A stretch of DNA of 64,000 nucleotides from AC-37 sp036389835 (GCA_036389835.1 DASVWC010000076.1:1-64000), one strand, 5' to 3'. Positions 1 through 9,180 are shown, counted from the first letter of the stretch. Notes: generated from the sequence alone by a model not told the origin. Made by a program: numbers and translations.

Positions 1-2
1 AG

Positions 3-716
3 ACGCGTCCAAAGCCGATGATCGAGGTCGGCGCCAAGCCGCTGCTCTGGCACGTCATGAAGATCTACGCCGCGCAGGGGATCGACGAGTTCGTCGTGTG
101 CCTCGGCTACCGCGGCTACGTGGTGAAGGAGTACTTCGCGAACTACTACCTGCACGCGAGCGACGTGACGTTCGACCTCGCGAGCGGCGCGATGGAGGTC
201 CACCACCACAGCGCCGAGCCCTGGAAGGTCACGCTGATCGACACCGGCGAGGAGACGGCCACGGCGGGCCGCCTCAAGCGCGTGCTGCCCTACGTCGAGG
301 GCGAGGACTTCCTGTTCACCTACGGCGACGGCGTGACCGACCTCGACGTGCGCGCGCTGGTCGACTACCACCGCTCCCATGACGCCATGGCGACGGTAAC
401 GGCCGTCCAGCCGCCCGGCCGCTGGGGCACGCTGGCCGTGGACGGCGACCGCGTCGAGAGCTTCCACGAGAAGCCGAGCGGCGACGGCGCCTGGGTCAAC
501 GGCGGCTACTTCGTGCTCTCGCCGGGTGTCGGCGGCTACATCGACGGCGACGCCAGCGTGTGGGAGCAGGAGCCGGTCGAGCGGCTCGCGCGCGAGGGCC
601 AGCTCCGCGCGTTCCGCCACGCGGGCTTCTGGCGGGCGATGGACACGGTCCGCGACCGCAACGCGCTCGAGGAGCTCTGGCGCTCGGGCCGCCCGCCCTG
701 GAAGCTGTGGGAGTAG
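3..716 (+). CDS. rfbF: Glucose-1-phosphate cytidylyltransferase, 5'-truncated by the window edge
   Basis: Makes CDP-glucose from CTP and glucose-1-phosphate in the cytoplasm, the first step toward CDP-3,6-dideoxyhexoses. The reading frame is open to base 3; the first visible residues (RPKPM then IEVGAKPLLWHVMK) match the conserved sugar-nucleotidyltransferase segment that normally lies about 20 residues inside the protein, so the GGLGTR-type nucleotide loop is outside the window. The ATG at 18 is therefore an internal Met, not the start. Downstream motifs fit the family: TYGDGVTD (metal/sugar site), the FHEKP block and the NGGYFV block. The stop overlaps the rfbG start by 10 nt, so the two genes are coupled. 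Confidence 0.93.
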   Translation, partial: TRPKPMIEVGAKPLLWHVMKIYAAQGIDEFVVCLGYRGYVVKEYFANYYLHASDVTFDLASGAMEVHHHSAEPWKVTLIDTGEETATAGRLKRVLPYVEGEDFLFTYGDGVTDLDVRALVDYHRSHDAMATVTAVQPPGRWGTLAVDGDRVESFHEKPSGDGAWVNGGYFVLSPGVGGYIDGDASVWEQEPVERLAREGQLRAFRHAGFWRAMDTVRDRNALEELWRSGRPPWKLWE

Positions 717-1738
717 ACCGCGCGTTCTGGAGCGGCCGGCGCGTGCTCGTGACCGGGCACACCGGCTTCAAGGGGAGCTGGCTGTCGCTCTGGCTCCAGG
801 AGCTCGGGGCCGTGGTGACCGGCTTCGGGCTCGCGCCGCCAGGCGAGCCGTCGCTCTACGAGGCGGCGCGCGTGGGTGACGGGATGACGTCGGCGGCGGG
901 CGACGTGCGCGACCGCGCGGCGGTGGCGGACGCGGTCGAGGCGGCCGCGCCGGACGTGCTGCTGCACCTCGCCGCCCAGCCGATCGTGCGCGCCTCGTTC
1001 GCCGACCCGGTCGGCACCTACGAAATCAACGTGGGCGGCACGGCGAACGTGCTCGACGCCGCGGTGCGCGCCGGGGTCCGCGCGATCGTGGTCGTCACGA
1101 GCGACAAGTGCTACGCGCCGCGCGCCGACGGGGCGCCCTGCCGCGAGGGCGACCCGCTCGGCGGCGCCGATCCCTACTCGAGCAGCAAGGCGTGCGCCGA
1201 GCTGGTCGCGAGCGCCTGGCGCGAGTCGTTCGGCGCGGCGATCGCCACCGTGCGCGCCGGCAACGTGATCGGCGGCGGCGACTGGGCCGCGGACCGGCTC
1301 GTGCCCGACGCGCTGCGCGCCGCGCTCGCCGGCCGGCCGCTGCTCGTGCGCAACCCCGGCGCGGTGCGCCCGTGGCAGCACGTGCTCAACCCGCTGAGCG
1401 GCTATCTAGAGGTGGCCCAGCGGCTGGGCCGCGAGCCCGGTGAGGCGTGGAACTTCGGCCCCGCCGCGGGCGACGAGCTGCCGGTGCGGGCGATCGCCGA
1501 CCGCCTCGCCGCCCTCTGGGGCGAGGGCTTCGAATGGCGGGCGGAGGGCGACGGCGGCCCGCCGGAGACCGCGGTCCTGCGGATCGACTCCGCCAAGGCG
1601 CGCGAGCGGCTCGGCTGGGAGCCGCGCTGGGACCTCGACGCCGGCCTGGCGGCGACCGTGGACTGGTTCCGCGGCTGGGCGGCCGGCGACGACGCGCGCG
1701 AGCTGACCGCGCGGCAGATCGCCGAGTTCTCGGGCTAG
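707..1738 (+). CDS. rfbG: CDP-glucose 4,6-dehydratase
   Basis: Converts CDP-glucose to CDP-4-keto-6-deoxyglucose, the step after RfbF. It is an extended short-chain dehydrogenase/reductase: Rossmann motif TGHTGFKG at residues 16-23, a TSDKCY strand, and the catalytic pair Y157-x3-K161. Length is 343 residues with the GTG at 707, close to the usual 355-360. GTG 707 was chosen because it puts the Rossmann fold about 13 residues from the N terminus and overlaps the rfbF stop; there is no nearer ATG. The reading frame stays open further upstream only as a shadow of rfbF. Later dideoxysugar genes (rfbH and others) are not in this window, so the final sugar is unknown. Confidence 0.93.
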   Translation: MGVDRAFWSGRRVLVTGHTGFKGSWLSLWLQELGAVVTGFGLAPPGEPSLYEAARVGDGMTSAAGDVRDRAAVADAVEAAAPDVLLHLAAQPIVRASFADPVGTYEINVGGTANVLDAAVRAGVRAIVVVTSDKCYAPRADGAPCREGDPLGGADPYSSSKACAELVASAWRESFGAAIATVRAGNVIGGGDWAADRLVPDALRAALAGRPLLVRNPGAVRPWQHVLNPLSGYLEVAQRLGREPGEAWNFGPAAGDELPVRAIADRLAALWGEGFEWRAEGDGGPPETAVLRIDSAKARERLGWEPRWDLDAGLAATVDWFRGWAAGDDARELTARQIAEFSG

Positions 1739-2127
1739 CCCTTCGTCAGGCTCTCGACGCGCGGTCGCATCGCCTCGCCGAGCGCCATCAGCGCCGATGC
1801 GGGCCGGACCATCACGGTCAGCTCGGCGATGCGCCCGTCGCCGGTGGCGCGGAAGAGGTCGATCCCGTTGACCTTGGTCTCCCCGATCCGGGCCTCGAAC
1901 ACGAGCCCGTGCAGCTCCTCGCCCGCCAGCGCGTCCAGGTAGCGGAACTCCTCGAAGACCTCGAAGACGGCCCTCAGGACCACCGCCACGGTCTCCGCGC
2001 CGCGGAACGGCTTGAAGGCGACCGGGCTGTTGAAGACGACCGTGGGCGCGAGCAGCTCGACCATGCCCTCCACGTGGCCGGCCTCGACCGCGGTGCGAAA
2101 TCGCTCTGCAACGGCTTTTGCGTCCAT
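1735..2127 (-). CDS. SnoaL/NTF2-like fold protein
   Basis: A 130-residue protein with the layout of the NTF2-like superfamily: an N-terminal helix pair followed by a segment about forming and filling a cone-shaped pocket (LLAPTVVFNSPVAF, then FRGAETVAVVL, then ELTVMVRP). These small proteins act as enzymes or ligand binders; no catalytic residues decide the substrate here. It lies on the opposite strand, overlapping the rfbG stop by 4 nt tail to tail, so it is probably not part of the sugar operon. The ATG at 2127 is the first in-frame start and lies downstream of AT-richer sequence that may hold its promoter. Confidence 0.7.
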   Translation of the reverse strand: MDAKAVAERFRTAVEAGHVEGMVELLAPTVVFNSPVAFKPFRGAETVAVVLRAVFEVFEEFRYLDALAGEELHGLVFEARIGETKVNGIDLFRATGDGRIAELTVMVRPASALMALGEAMRPRVESLTKG

Positions 2128-2266
2128 CGCTACCCGTACCGTACCCGCAACTTTTCGGTCAACGTCGAGTTCGTGCTCGCAGGTTGGCTTCTAGACTCCA
2201 ACAGCTCCACCGGGGCGGGGGTGCCGGCGGTTTGTCGCATCTCCTCCACGGGCATCGGAACACGAA

Positions 2267-3160
2267 GTGACTCCCCCCGAGCCACAGATCCTCGGCGAGC
2301 CCCTGCCCGGCTCGCTCCTCTCCTTCCCCGAGACCCGGGAGCGGGTGCGCCTGGACGAGCGCACGCTGCCGCGCCCGGCCGACATCCGCACCCGCGAGAT
2401 CCTCGGCATCCCGATCGCCATGACCGACTACGAGCAGGCCATGGACGTGATGGACGGGATGATCGCCCGGCGCGAGCCCGGCTACGTCTGCTGCGCGCCG
2501 GTCCACGCGCTGATGGTCGCCCAGAGCGACGCCGAGACCCGGGACGCGCTGCGCGGCGCCTCGCTCACCGTCCCGGACGGCATGCCGTTGGTGTGGGCCG
2601 CGAACCTGATGGGCGAGAGCCTCGGCGACCGCGTCTACGGCCCCGAGCTGATGGAGCGCTACAACGAGCGCTGCCGCGACAACGCCCACCGCGTCTGGCT
2701 CTACGGCGGCCGCGACCAGGGCTCGCTCGCGCAGCTCGCGCTGAACATGCACAAGGCCAACCCGGGGATGCGGATCGTCGGCGGCTACTCGCCGCCCTTC
2801 CGCCCGCTCACGGAGGCTGAGGAGGACGAGATCGCGCGCCAGATCAACGCGGCGCGGCCCGACGTCCTCTGGGTCGGCATCGGCGTGCCCAAGCAGGAGA
2901 AGTGGATGGCCCGGATGCGCGACAAGCTCGACGTGCCGGTCATGTGCGGCACCGGCGCCGCGTTCGACTTCCTCGCCGGCCGCGTCTCCCAGGCCCCGCC
3001 GTGGATGCAGCGCCGCGGGCTCGAGTGGAGCTACCGCATCGCGCAGGAGCCGCGCCGGCTGCTGCCGCGCTACCTCTACTACAACCCGGCCTTCGTGGCC
3101 GCCGTCAGCCGGCAGCTCCTGAGCGAGCGCCGCCGCCGCAACGCGCTCACCCGCGGATAG
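2267..3160 (+). CDS. WecG/TagA/CpsF family glycosyltransferase (GT26)
   Basis: A cytoplasmic GT26 enzyme adding, in known members, N-acetylmannosamine or its uronic acid to a lipid-linked sugar. The 297-residue protein has the family landmarks: a start segment with ILGIPIAMTDY, TVPDGMPLVW, the YGPELM block, the GIGVPKQEKW block (nearly invariant), GTGAAFDFLAG and the arginine-rich C-terminal RRGLEW and YRIAQEPRRLLPRY. GTG at 2267 is the first start after a stretch without coding signal; an extra 45 residues precede the core. The next gene is a nucleotide-sugar dehydrogenase of the type that makes ManNAc-uronate, which agrees with a WecG-like role. Confidence 0.9.
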   Translation: MTPPEPQILGEPLPGSLLSFPETRERVRLDERTLPRPADIRTREILGIPIAMTDYEQAMDVMDGMIARREPGYVCCAPVHALMVAQSDAETRDALRGASLTVPDGMPLVWAANLMGESLGDRVYGPELMERYNERCRDNAHRVWLYGGRDQGSLAQLALNMHKANPGMRIVGGYSPPFRPLTEAEEDEIARQINAARPDVLWVGIGVPKQEKWMARMRDKLDVPVMCGTGAAFDFLAGRVSQAPPWMQRRGLEWSYRIAQEPRRLLPRYLYYNPAFVAAVSRQLLSERRRRNALTRG

Positions 3161-3170
3161 GCTCAGGGCG

Positions 3171-4406
3171 ATGCCCGCGGACGTCGCGATCGTGGGGCTG
3201 GGCCGCATCGGCCTGCCCCTTGCGCTCTCGTTCGCCGACCGCGGCCTCGGCGTGGTCGGGATCGACCGCGAGCCGCGCGTGCTCGAGACGGTGCGCGCCG
3301 GGCAGATGCCGTTCCACGAGACCGGCACGCAGGAGCTGCTCGAGCGCGTGGTGGCGGGCGAGCGGCTGACGCTCTCGCAGCGGATCCAGGAGGCGGCCGA
3401 GGCGGAGTTCATCGTGCTCACGCTCGGCACGCCCACCCACGTGCACATCGAGATCGACATCTCGCAGATCCGCAGCGCCATCGACGCCCTGCTGCCGCTG
3501 CTGCGCGAGGGCCAGACGATCATCCTGCGCTCCACGGTGGCGCCTGGCACGACCGAGTGGGTCGCCGGCTACATCGAGCAGCGGCGCGGCTTCACCGCCG
3601 GCGAGGACGTGTACGTGGCGCACGTGCCGGAGCGGATCGCGGTGAACCACTTCCTCGAGGAGATCTCGACCCTGCCGACCATCGTCGGCGGCGTGGGCGA
3701 GGGCTCGGGCGAGGCCGCGGCGCGGCTGTTCGGCGTCTTCGGCACCGAGATCGTGCAGACCTCGGCCGTCGAGGCCGAGCTCGCCAAGATCTGGACCAAC
3801 ATCCTCCGCTACACGCAGTTCGCGCTGCCGAACCTGCTGATGATGGAGTGCGAGCAGTACGGCGCGAACGTCTTCGACGTGATCGAGCTGATCAACCACG
3901 ACTACCCGCGCGGCGGGATCGCCCAGCCGGGGCTCACGGCGGGCACCTGCCTGCGCAAGGACTTCGCGTTCTCGGAGGAGCGCTCGCGCGCGCCGGGCAT
4001 GCTGCTGTCGGTCTCGCGCGTGCACGAGTCGGTGCCGCTGTTCCTGGTCGAGGGGCTCAAGCAGCGCCTGGGCGGCTCGCTGCGCGACTGCAAGGTCGCG
4101 GTGCTGGGACTCACGTTCAAGCGCGACTCCGACGACCAGCGCGACTCGCTCGCGGCCAAGCTGATCCGCCTGCTCGAGCGCGAGCTGGCCCACGTGTCGC
4201 GGCACGACCCGTTCGTCGCCGAGGGCACCGAGTCGCTCGAGTCGGCCCTCGCCGCCGCGGACGCGGTGGTCGTCGCGACCAACCACTCCGAGTACGAGAG
4301 CATCCTCCCGCTGCTGCCGCACGACGCGGTCATCGTGGACCCGTGGAACGTGACCGGGACGGGCGAGGTCTTCGCGGCGGTGCGCGAGCTTGCCCGCAAC
4401 CGCTGA
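3171..4406 (+). CDS. Nucleotide-sugar dehydrogenase (UDP-glucose/UDP-ManNAc dehydrogenase family)
   Basis: Oxidises C6 of a UDP-sugar to the uronic acid with two NAD+. The 411-residue protein has an N-terminal Rossmann motif G9-L-G11-R-I-G14, the middle domain with KIWTNILRY, the catalytic cysteine C260 in GTCLRKD (usual form GPCFPKD), and the C-terminal UDP-binding segment with LGLTFKRDSDD. The product sugar cannot be read from sequence; the order after a WecG-like transferase suggests UDP-ManNAc dehydrogenase (WecC-like), but a UDP-glucose dehydrogenase is possible. It starts 10 nt after the preceding stop and its own stop overlaps the MFS gene. Confidence 0.9.
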   Translation: MPADVAIVGLGRIGLPLALSFADRGLGVVGIDREPRVLETVRAGQMPFHETGTQELLERVVAGERLTLSQRIQEAAEAEFIVLTLGTPTHVHIEIDISQIRSAIDALLPLLREGQTIILRSTVAPGTTEWVAGYIEQRRGFTAGEDVYVAHVPERIAVNHFLEEISTLPTIVGGVGEGSGEAAARLFGVFGTEIVQTSAVEAELAKIWTNILRYTQFALPNLLMMECEQYGANVFDVIELINHDYPRGGIAQPGLTAGTCLRKDFAFSEERSRAPGMLLSVSRVHESVPLFLVEGLKQRLGGSLRDCKVAVLGLTFKRDSDDQRDSLAAKLIRLLERELAHVSRHDPFVAEGTESLESALAAADAVVVATNHSEYESILPLLPHDAVIVDPWNVTGTGEVFAAVRELARNR

Positions 4407-5983
4407 GCCCGTCGGCGCGCGAGAAGCGCCTCACGCTCGTCGCGTGCATCCTCGCCTCGGCGATCGTGTTCGTCGACGGGACGGTCGTGAACGTCGCGCT
4501 GCCGGCGATCAGCGACGACCTCGGCGCGGGGCTCTCGACCCAGCAGTGGGTGGTCGAGTCGTACATGCTCACGCTCGGCTCGCTGATCCTGATCGGGGGG
4601 TCGCTGAGCGACGTCTTCGGGCGCCGGCGCGTGTTCGCGCTCGGCGTCGGCGCGTTCGGGGCCACCTCGGTGCTCTGCGCGGTCGCCCCGACCGCCGAGC
4701 TGCTGGTGGCGGCCCGGGCGCTCCAGGGCGTGGCGGGGGCGCTGCTGGTGCCGAGCGCGCTGGCGGTGATCGTCTCCACCTTCGACGAGAGCGAGCGCGG
4801 CGCGGCCATCGGCTCGTGGACGGCGTGGGCGGGCGTCGCCACGCTCGTCGGACCGTTCCTCGGCGGCGTCCTGGTCGAGGCGGTGTCCTGGCGGCTGGTG
4901 TTCGCCATCGGCCTCGCGCCGGTCGCCGTCACGCTGTACCTCATCGCGCGCTTCGTGCCGCGCCGGCTCGACCACGCGGTCGAGCGCCACGTCGACTACC
5001 CCGGCGCCGTCCTCTGCGCGCTCGGACTCACCGGGATCGTGCTCGGGCTGATCGAGCAGCCGTCGTACGGCTGGGGCGACCCGCTCGTCGCTCTGCCGCT
5101 CGCGGGCGGCGCCGCCTGCCTCGCCGCGTTCCTCGCCTTCGAGCGCCGCTCGCCGGACCCGATGCTCCCGCTCGGCCTGTTCAGGCGCCGCAACTTCGCC
5201 GCCGGCAACGCCGCCACGTTCCTGATCTACGCGGGGCTGAGCGCCGGCTTCTTCTTCCTGCCGATCTTCCTCCAGGGCGTGGCGGGCTACACGGCGATCG
5301 AGGCCGGGCTCGCGCTCGTCCCGATGACCGTGGTCATGTTCCTGCTCGCCAAGCGCTTCGGAGCCCTGGCCGACCGGATCGGGGCGCGGCCGCTGATGAG
5401 CGTGGGTCCGCTCGTGGCGGCGGCGGGGATGGCGATGCTGGTGCGGCTCGACGAGCGCACCTCGTACGCGGCCGACGTCGTGCCGGCGGTCCTGCTCTTC
5501 GGCCTCGGCATGTCGATCGTGGTGGCCCCGCTGACGGCGTCGGTGCTCGCCGACACCGACGAGGAGCACGCGGGCGTGGCGTCGGGCGTGAACAACGCGA
5601 TCGCCCGCGTGGCGGGGCTGATCGCGATCGCCGCCGTCGGCGCGATCGTCGCGGCGCAGTTCGGCTCGAAGCTCGACGAGTCGCTGCCCCCCGCGGCGCG
5701 CGCGGCGGCCGAGTCCTCGCGCGAGCGCCCGCTCGACCCCGACACGGCGGCGCTGCGCGGCACGGCGGCCGAGGAGCCCGTGCGGCGCGCCTCGCTCCAC
5801 GCATTCGACGTGGCGGCCGGCTCAGCGGCGCTGCTGATGCTGCTGGGCGGGGTGGTGTCGGCCGCCGGGATGGCCCGGACCCGCCGGCGCGAGGTCCCCT
5901 GCGAGGACTGCCCGGGCGGCGCGCTGGTGGGCGCGAGCGAGGACGTGGCGCGGGCCCGCGTGCTCGAGCCCGCCCGCGGGTAA
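4343..5983 (+). CDS. MFS transporter, DHA2 (EmrB/QacA) family, 14 membrane segments
   Basis: A proton-driven exporter of the 14-TM drug-efflux group. The first membrane helix contains the family signature FVDGTVVNVALPAI, followed by the motif-A loop GGSLSDVFGRRR and many regularly spaced hydrophobic segments up to about residue 500; the tail has a CEDC-like pair and an arginine-rich end. The start is uncertain: GTG 4343 is the only ATG/GTG/TTG near enough, but a CTG at 4403 overlapping the previous stop would give a more typical 18-residue lead before TM1. The place inside a polysaccharide locus may mean export of a related compound, but the family is mostly known for drug efflux. Confidence 0.88.
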   Translation: MERDRDGRGLRGGARACPQPLSPSAREKRLTLVACILASAIVFVDGTVVNVALPAISDDLGAGLSTQQWVVESYMLTLGSLILIGGSLSDVFGRRRVFALGVGAFGATSVLCAVAPTAELLVAARALQGVAGALLVPSALAVIVSTFDESERGAAIGSWTAWAGVATLVGPFLGGVLVEAVSWRLVFAIGLAPVAVTLYLIARFVPRRLDHAVERHVDYPGAVLCALGLTGIVLGLIEQPSYGWGDPLVALPLAGGAACLAAFLAFERRSPDPMLPLGLFRRRNFAAGNAATFLIYAGLSAGFFFLPIFLQGVAGYTAIEAGLALVPMTVVMFLLAKRFGALADRIGARPLMSVGPLVAAAGMAMLVRLDERTSYAADVVPAVLLFGLGMSIVVAPLTASVLADTDEEHAGVASGVNNAIARVAGLIAIAAVGAIVAAQFGSKLDESLPPAARAAAESSRERPLDPDTAALRGTAAEEPVRRASLHAFDVAAGSAALLMLLGGVVSAAGMARTRRREVPCEDCPGGALVGASEDVARARVLEPARG

Positions 5984-5992
5984 CCTCGCCGC

Positions 5993-6964
5993 ATGGCGCG
6001 AGTGCTCGTCACAGGCGGCGCGGGGACGATCGGCGGCGCCGTCGTCAGGCGGTTGATCCGCGACCCCGACTGGGAGGTCCGCGTGGCCGACCAGCGCGAC
6101 GCCCCGGGCTGGATGCGCGAGTCGTGCGAGGTGCACACCGGCGACCTGCTCGACCCGCGCGAGGCGGCGGCCGCGGCGGACGGCTGCACCCACGTGATCC
6201 ACCTGGCGGCGATCGTCGGCGGGATCGGCAACTTCCACAAGCTGCCCCACACGCTGCTCGAGGTGAACACGGGCCTCTTCAACACGGTCTTCCGCGCGGC
6301 GCTCGAGCAGCGGGTCGAGCGGCTCGTCTACGTGTCGTCGTCGATGGTCTTCGAGCGGGCCAGCGAGTTCCCGACCACCGAGGAGCACATCCGCGACACG
6401 GGCATCCCCGACTCCGCCTACGGGTTCTCGAAGCTGGCGGGCGAGGTCTACTGCCGCGCGCTCGCGGACGAGCGCGGCCTGCCGTACACGATCTGCCGCC
6501 CGTTCAACGCGTACGGGCCGGGCGAGATGCCCGATGACGAGCCGGGGATCGCCCACCTGGTGCCGGACCTGATCAAGAAGGTGCTCGACGGGCAGCGCCC
6601 GCTGCAGATCTTCGGCTCGGGCGACCAGACGCGCACGCTGACGCACATCGACGACATCGCGGACGGGATCGTGACAGCCATGGCGCACCCGGCGGCCGAG
6701 AACGAGGACTTCAACATCTCGGCCGCCGAGGAGCTGACGGTGGCGGAGATCGCGCGGCGGATCTGGGCGGCGTGCGGCGAGCCCGCCGGCGAGTTCCTGC
6801 TCGAGCGGCTGCCGAGCTACCAGGTGGACGTGCAGCGGCGCTGGCCGTCCGTGCGCAAGGCGCGCGAGCTGATCGGCTTCGAGGCGCGGGTGACGCTGGA
6901 CGACGGGCTGCGCGACACCGTCGCCTGGCTGCGCGAGCAGCGTGCGGCCGCGCCCCTCGGCTAG
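5993..6964 (+). CDS. NAD-dependent sugar epimerase/dehydratase (extended SDR)
   Basis: Extended SDR enzyme acting on a nucleotide sugar. The 323-residue protein shows the glycine-rich NAD motif TGGAGTIGG at residues 7-15, a VHLAA-like strand (HVIHLAAIVGG), an SSSMVFE block, the catalytic Y143-x3-K147 and the substrate-side RPFNAYGPGE block. The IVGGIG insert after the HLAA strand resembles GDP-mannose 3,5-epimerase and GDP-fucose synthase-type members more than dTDP-glucose dehydratases, but the substrate is not proven. ATG at 5993 follows the MFS stop by 9 nt. A hairpin follows the stop, so this is probably the last gene of the first operon. Confidence 0.87.
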   Translation: MARVLVTGGAGTIGGAVVRRLIRDPDWEVRVADQRDAPGWMRESCEVHTGDLLDPREAAAAADGCTHVIHLAAIVGGIGNFHKLPHTLLEVNTGLFNTVFRAALEQRVERLVYVSSSMVFERASEFPTTEEHIRDTGIPDSAYGFSKLAGEVYCRALADERGLPYTICRPFNAYGPGEMPDDEPGIAHLVPDLIKKVLDGQRPLQIFGSGDQTRTLTHIDDIADGIVTAMAHPAAENEDFNISAAEELTVAEIARRIWAACGEPAGEFLLERLPSYQVDVQRRWPSVRKARELIGFEARVTLDDGLRDTVAWLREQRAAAPLG

Positions 6965-6983
6965 CCGCCTCCTCGCAGGACCT

Positions 6984-7022
6984 GGTCGACCTAATCCACC
7001 TATACGGTGGGTTAGGTCGACC
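6984..7022. terminator. Long hairpin between convergent genes
   Basis: Two 17-base arms (6984-7000 and 7006-7022) are complementary apart from one T-G wobble, with a 5-base loop TATAC. It sits 20 bases past the epimerase stop and 8 bases from the stop of the opposite glycosyltransferase. No T-tract follows on either side, so it would be a T-less (I-shaped) terminator or an mRNA-end stabiliser. As RNA from the + strand the wobble is a U-G pair; from the - strand it becomes an A-C mismatch, so it fits the + transcript slightly better. Confidence 0.75.
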
Positions 7023-7030
7023 ACCCCCGC

Positions 7031-8161
7031 CTAGAGCCGCCCGTACACCTCGAGCAGCTCGCGCACGTAGCGCTCCTCGCCGAAGCGCTCGCGCGCCCGC
7101 GCCAGCGCGGCCTCGCCCTCGTCGGCGCGGTGCCCCGAGTCGTCCCAGAGCGCCGACATCGCGCCGGCCAGCGCCTCGGGGTCGCGGCGGGCCACGCAGC
7201 GGCCCTCCCCCACGATCTCGGGCAGCGAGCCGCTGCGCGCCGCCACCACCGGCACGCCGGCGGCCATCGCCTCGAGCGCGGCGAACGGCATCACGTCCGG
7301 CCCTACGGACGGCACCACCGCCATCGCGGCCCCGCGCAGCTCCTCGCGCACGCGGTCGGGCGGGACGGCGCCGAGCAGCTCCACCGGCGCGCCGGTAGCC
7401 GCCGCCAGCTCGCGCAGGTCGTCCGCGAGCGGGCCGTCGCCGAGCACGCGCAGGGGCACGCGCGCCGCGGCCGCGGCGCGCACCGCGTAGCCGAAGCCCT
7501 TCTCGACGGCGAGCCGGCCGGCCGCGAGCGCGTAGCGGCCCTCGCCCGCCGCGCTGGAGGCGGCGAACTCCTCGTCCGGGAGGTAGTTGGGCAGCACGTC
7601 GAGCCGGCCGGCCGGCACGCCCAGCCGCGCGAGCTGGCCGGCTGCGAAGCGGCTCGGCGTGACGAACCGGTCGACCGCCTCGAACACGGCGGGCTGGTGA
7701 CGGGCGAGGGCGGTGGCGTAGATCGCGGACTCGGGCGCCGAGCCGCGGCAGTCGAGCACCGCGCCGGGGAGCGTGAAGCGGCCGCGGCAGCGAAAGCAGG
7801 TCGCGCCGTCGCGGAACGCCACCGCGATCGAGCAGAACAGGCGGAAGTTGTGCAGGTGGAGCACTACCCGCGCGCCCGCCGCGCGCGCAGCCGCCAGCGA
7901 GCGCGGCCCGAACAGCGGGTTCATGTTGTGCACGTGGACGACCGTGGCGCCGAGCTCGCGCACGGCGCCCGCCACCTCGGCGGGGCGCTCGCCGCCGGCG
8001 AGCAGCGCCCGCGCGGCGCGAACCCGGCCGGTCGTGGCTGAGTCGCGGAACAGCGCCGCGTGCTCGATCCCGTCGCGCTCGAGCGCGGCGAGCTGCAGCT
8101 CGACCGCCCGCTCCTCGCCGCCGTGCTGGCGGTAGCGGTTGTGAACCACGAGCACCCTCAC
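7031..8161 (-). CDS. GT4-family glycosyltransferase
   Basis: A GT-B-fold glycosyltransferase of about 376 residues. The N terminus VRVLVVHNRYRQHGGEE gives the acceptor-side glycine loop, a central HNFR block (LHLHNFRLFC) precedes an unusual cysteine-rich insert (CFRCRGRF and LDCRGSAPES), and the C-terminal donor domain has LAAGRLAVEKGF and the E-x7-E motif in PFAALEAMAAGVP. The CxxC plus later Cys pattern is common in one bacterial GT4 subgroup. GTG 8161 was chosen because it creates a GTGA overlap with the stop of the upstream gene; the reading frame stays open beyond it only as a shadow of that gene. Confidence 0.88.
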   Translation of the reverse strand: MRVLVVHNRYRQHGGEERAVELQLAALERDGIEHAALFRDSATTGRVRAARALLAGGERPAEVAGAVRELGATVVHVHNMNPLFGPRSLAAARAAGARVVLHLHNFRLFCSIAVAFRDGATCFRCRGRFTLPGAVLDCRGSAPESAIYATALARHQPAVFEAVDRFVTPSRFAAGQLARLGVPAGRLDVLPNYLPDEEFAASSAAGEGRYALAAGRLAVEKGFGYAVRAAAAARVPLRVLGDGPLADDLRELAAATGAPVELLGAVPPDRVREELRGAAMAVVPSVGPDVMPFAALEAMAAGVPVVAARSGSLPEIVGEGRCVARRDPEALAGAMSALWDDSGHRADEGEAALARARERFGEERYVRELLEVYGRL

Positions 8162-9180
8162 GGCAGGAGCTCCGGCAGCACCCGCTCGGCCACGACCCGC
8201 GCTATCGCGTCCTCGCGGTAGGGCTCGAGCAGGTCGTTCGCGCGCGTCGCGTAGGCGGCCCGCTCCCCATCCGACAGCGCCAGGCCGGCCCGGATCGCGG
8301 CGGACAGCGCGGCGGGCGTCGGATCGTCGGCCACCAGCCGGGGCTCCAGCTCGCGCAGCAGCGGCAGCGCCTCGAACGAGCCGCCCGCGGGCAGCGTCGC
8401 GACCGGCGTGCCCGCCGCCAGCGCCTCCAGCGGCGCGATGCCGAACTCCTCCCAGCGCGAGGCGTTGAGGAACAGCCGCGCCCTGCGCACGCGGTCGAGC
8501 CACTCCTCGCGCGGCAGCTCGCCCGCCCAATCCACGCCCGGCGGCTCCTCGACGCCGTGGCGGCGCAGCCACGCCACCCCCTTCGCTCGATCCGCGCCGC
8601 CGATCACGAGCCGGGCGCCGTCCGGCGCGGCCTCGGCCCAGGCGGCGCACAGCAGCTCGAGCCCGCGCTTGCGCGGGTAGCTCGCGTAGGCGACGGCGTC
8701 GACGTCGCGCTCGGGGGCGCCCTCGATCCGCTCGATCGGGATCGGGACGCGCACGCGCGGGCGCCGCAGTCCGGCGACCGCCTCCTCGGCGCCGGTGCTC
8801 ACGGGCATCAGGAGCCGGGCCCGCTCGAGCACGCCGCGCTCGCGGCGCCGCTGCCAGGCGCCGCCGAGGCCGGGCCGGTTGAGCGCCGCGATCGAGTCGA
8901 AGCGGATCCCGTAGGGCGTCTCGGCACGCGGCTGGAGCAGCGCCGCCGTGATCGTCGAGTACACGACCGCGCGTGCGTCGATCCCGCTGGCGGAGCGGCG
9001 GGCGGCCAGCGCCTCGACGAGGTCGGTGACGGCGGCGTGGCGGCGCAGCCGGCCGCTCGCGCCGATCCGGACCGGCACCACCTCGCAGCTTCGTCCGGCG
9101 CGCCGTACGAGCGCGGCGAACGCCTCGTCCGAGCGCCTGAGGCCCGGCGTCGTCCCGAGCGAGACGAGCGCGATGTCCAC
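8158..9180 (-). CDS. Glycosyltransferase (GT-B fold)
   Basis: About 340 residues. The N-terminal part is short and divergent, but the C-terminal half is clearly GT-B: SYPRKRGLELL (start of the donor domain), ARLVIGGAD, GELPREEWLDRV, and the E-x7-E motif in EFGIAPLEALAAGTPV. Two starts are possible: GTG 9180, which gives VDIALVSLG as a typical first beta strand and leaves 35 nt to the divergent gene, and ATG 9225, which would overlap the divergent gene's start. The GTG is preferred. It is translationally coupled (4-nt overlap) to the following GT4 gene. Confidence 0.8.
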   Translation of the reverse strand: MDIALVSLGTTPGLRRSDEAFAALVRRAGRSCEVVPVRIGASGRLRRHAAVTDLVEALAARRSASGIDARAVVYSTITAALLQPRAETPYGIRFDSIAALNRPGLGGAWQRRRERGVLERARLLMPVSTGAEEAVAGLRRPRVRVPIPIERIEGAPERDVDAVAYASYPRKRGLELLCAAWAEAAPDGARLVIGGADRAKGVAWLRRHGVEEPPGVDWAGELPREEWLDRVRRARLFLNASRWEEFGIAPLEALAAGTPVATLPAGGSFEALPLLRELEPRLVADDPTPAALSAAIRAGLALSDGERAAYATRANDLLEPYREDAIARVVAERVLPELLP

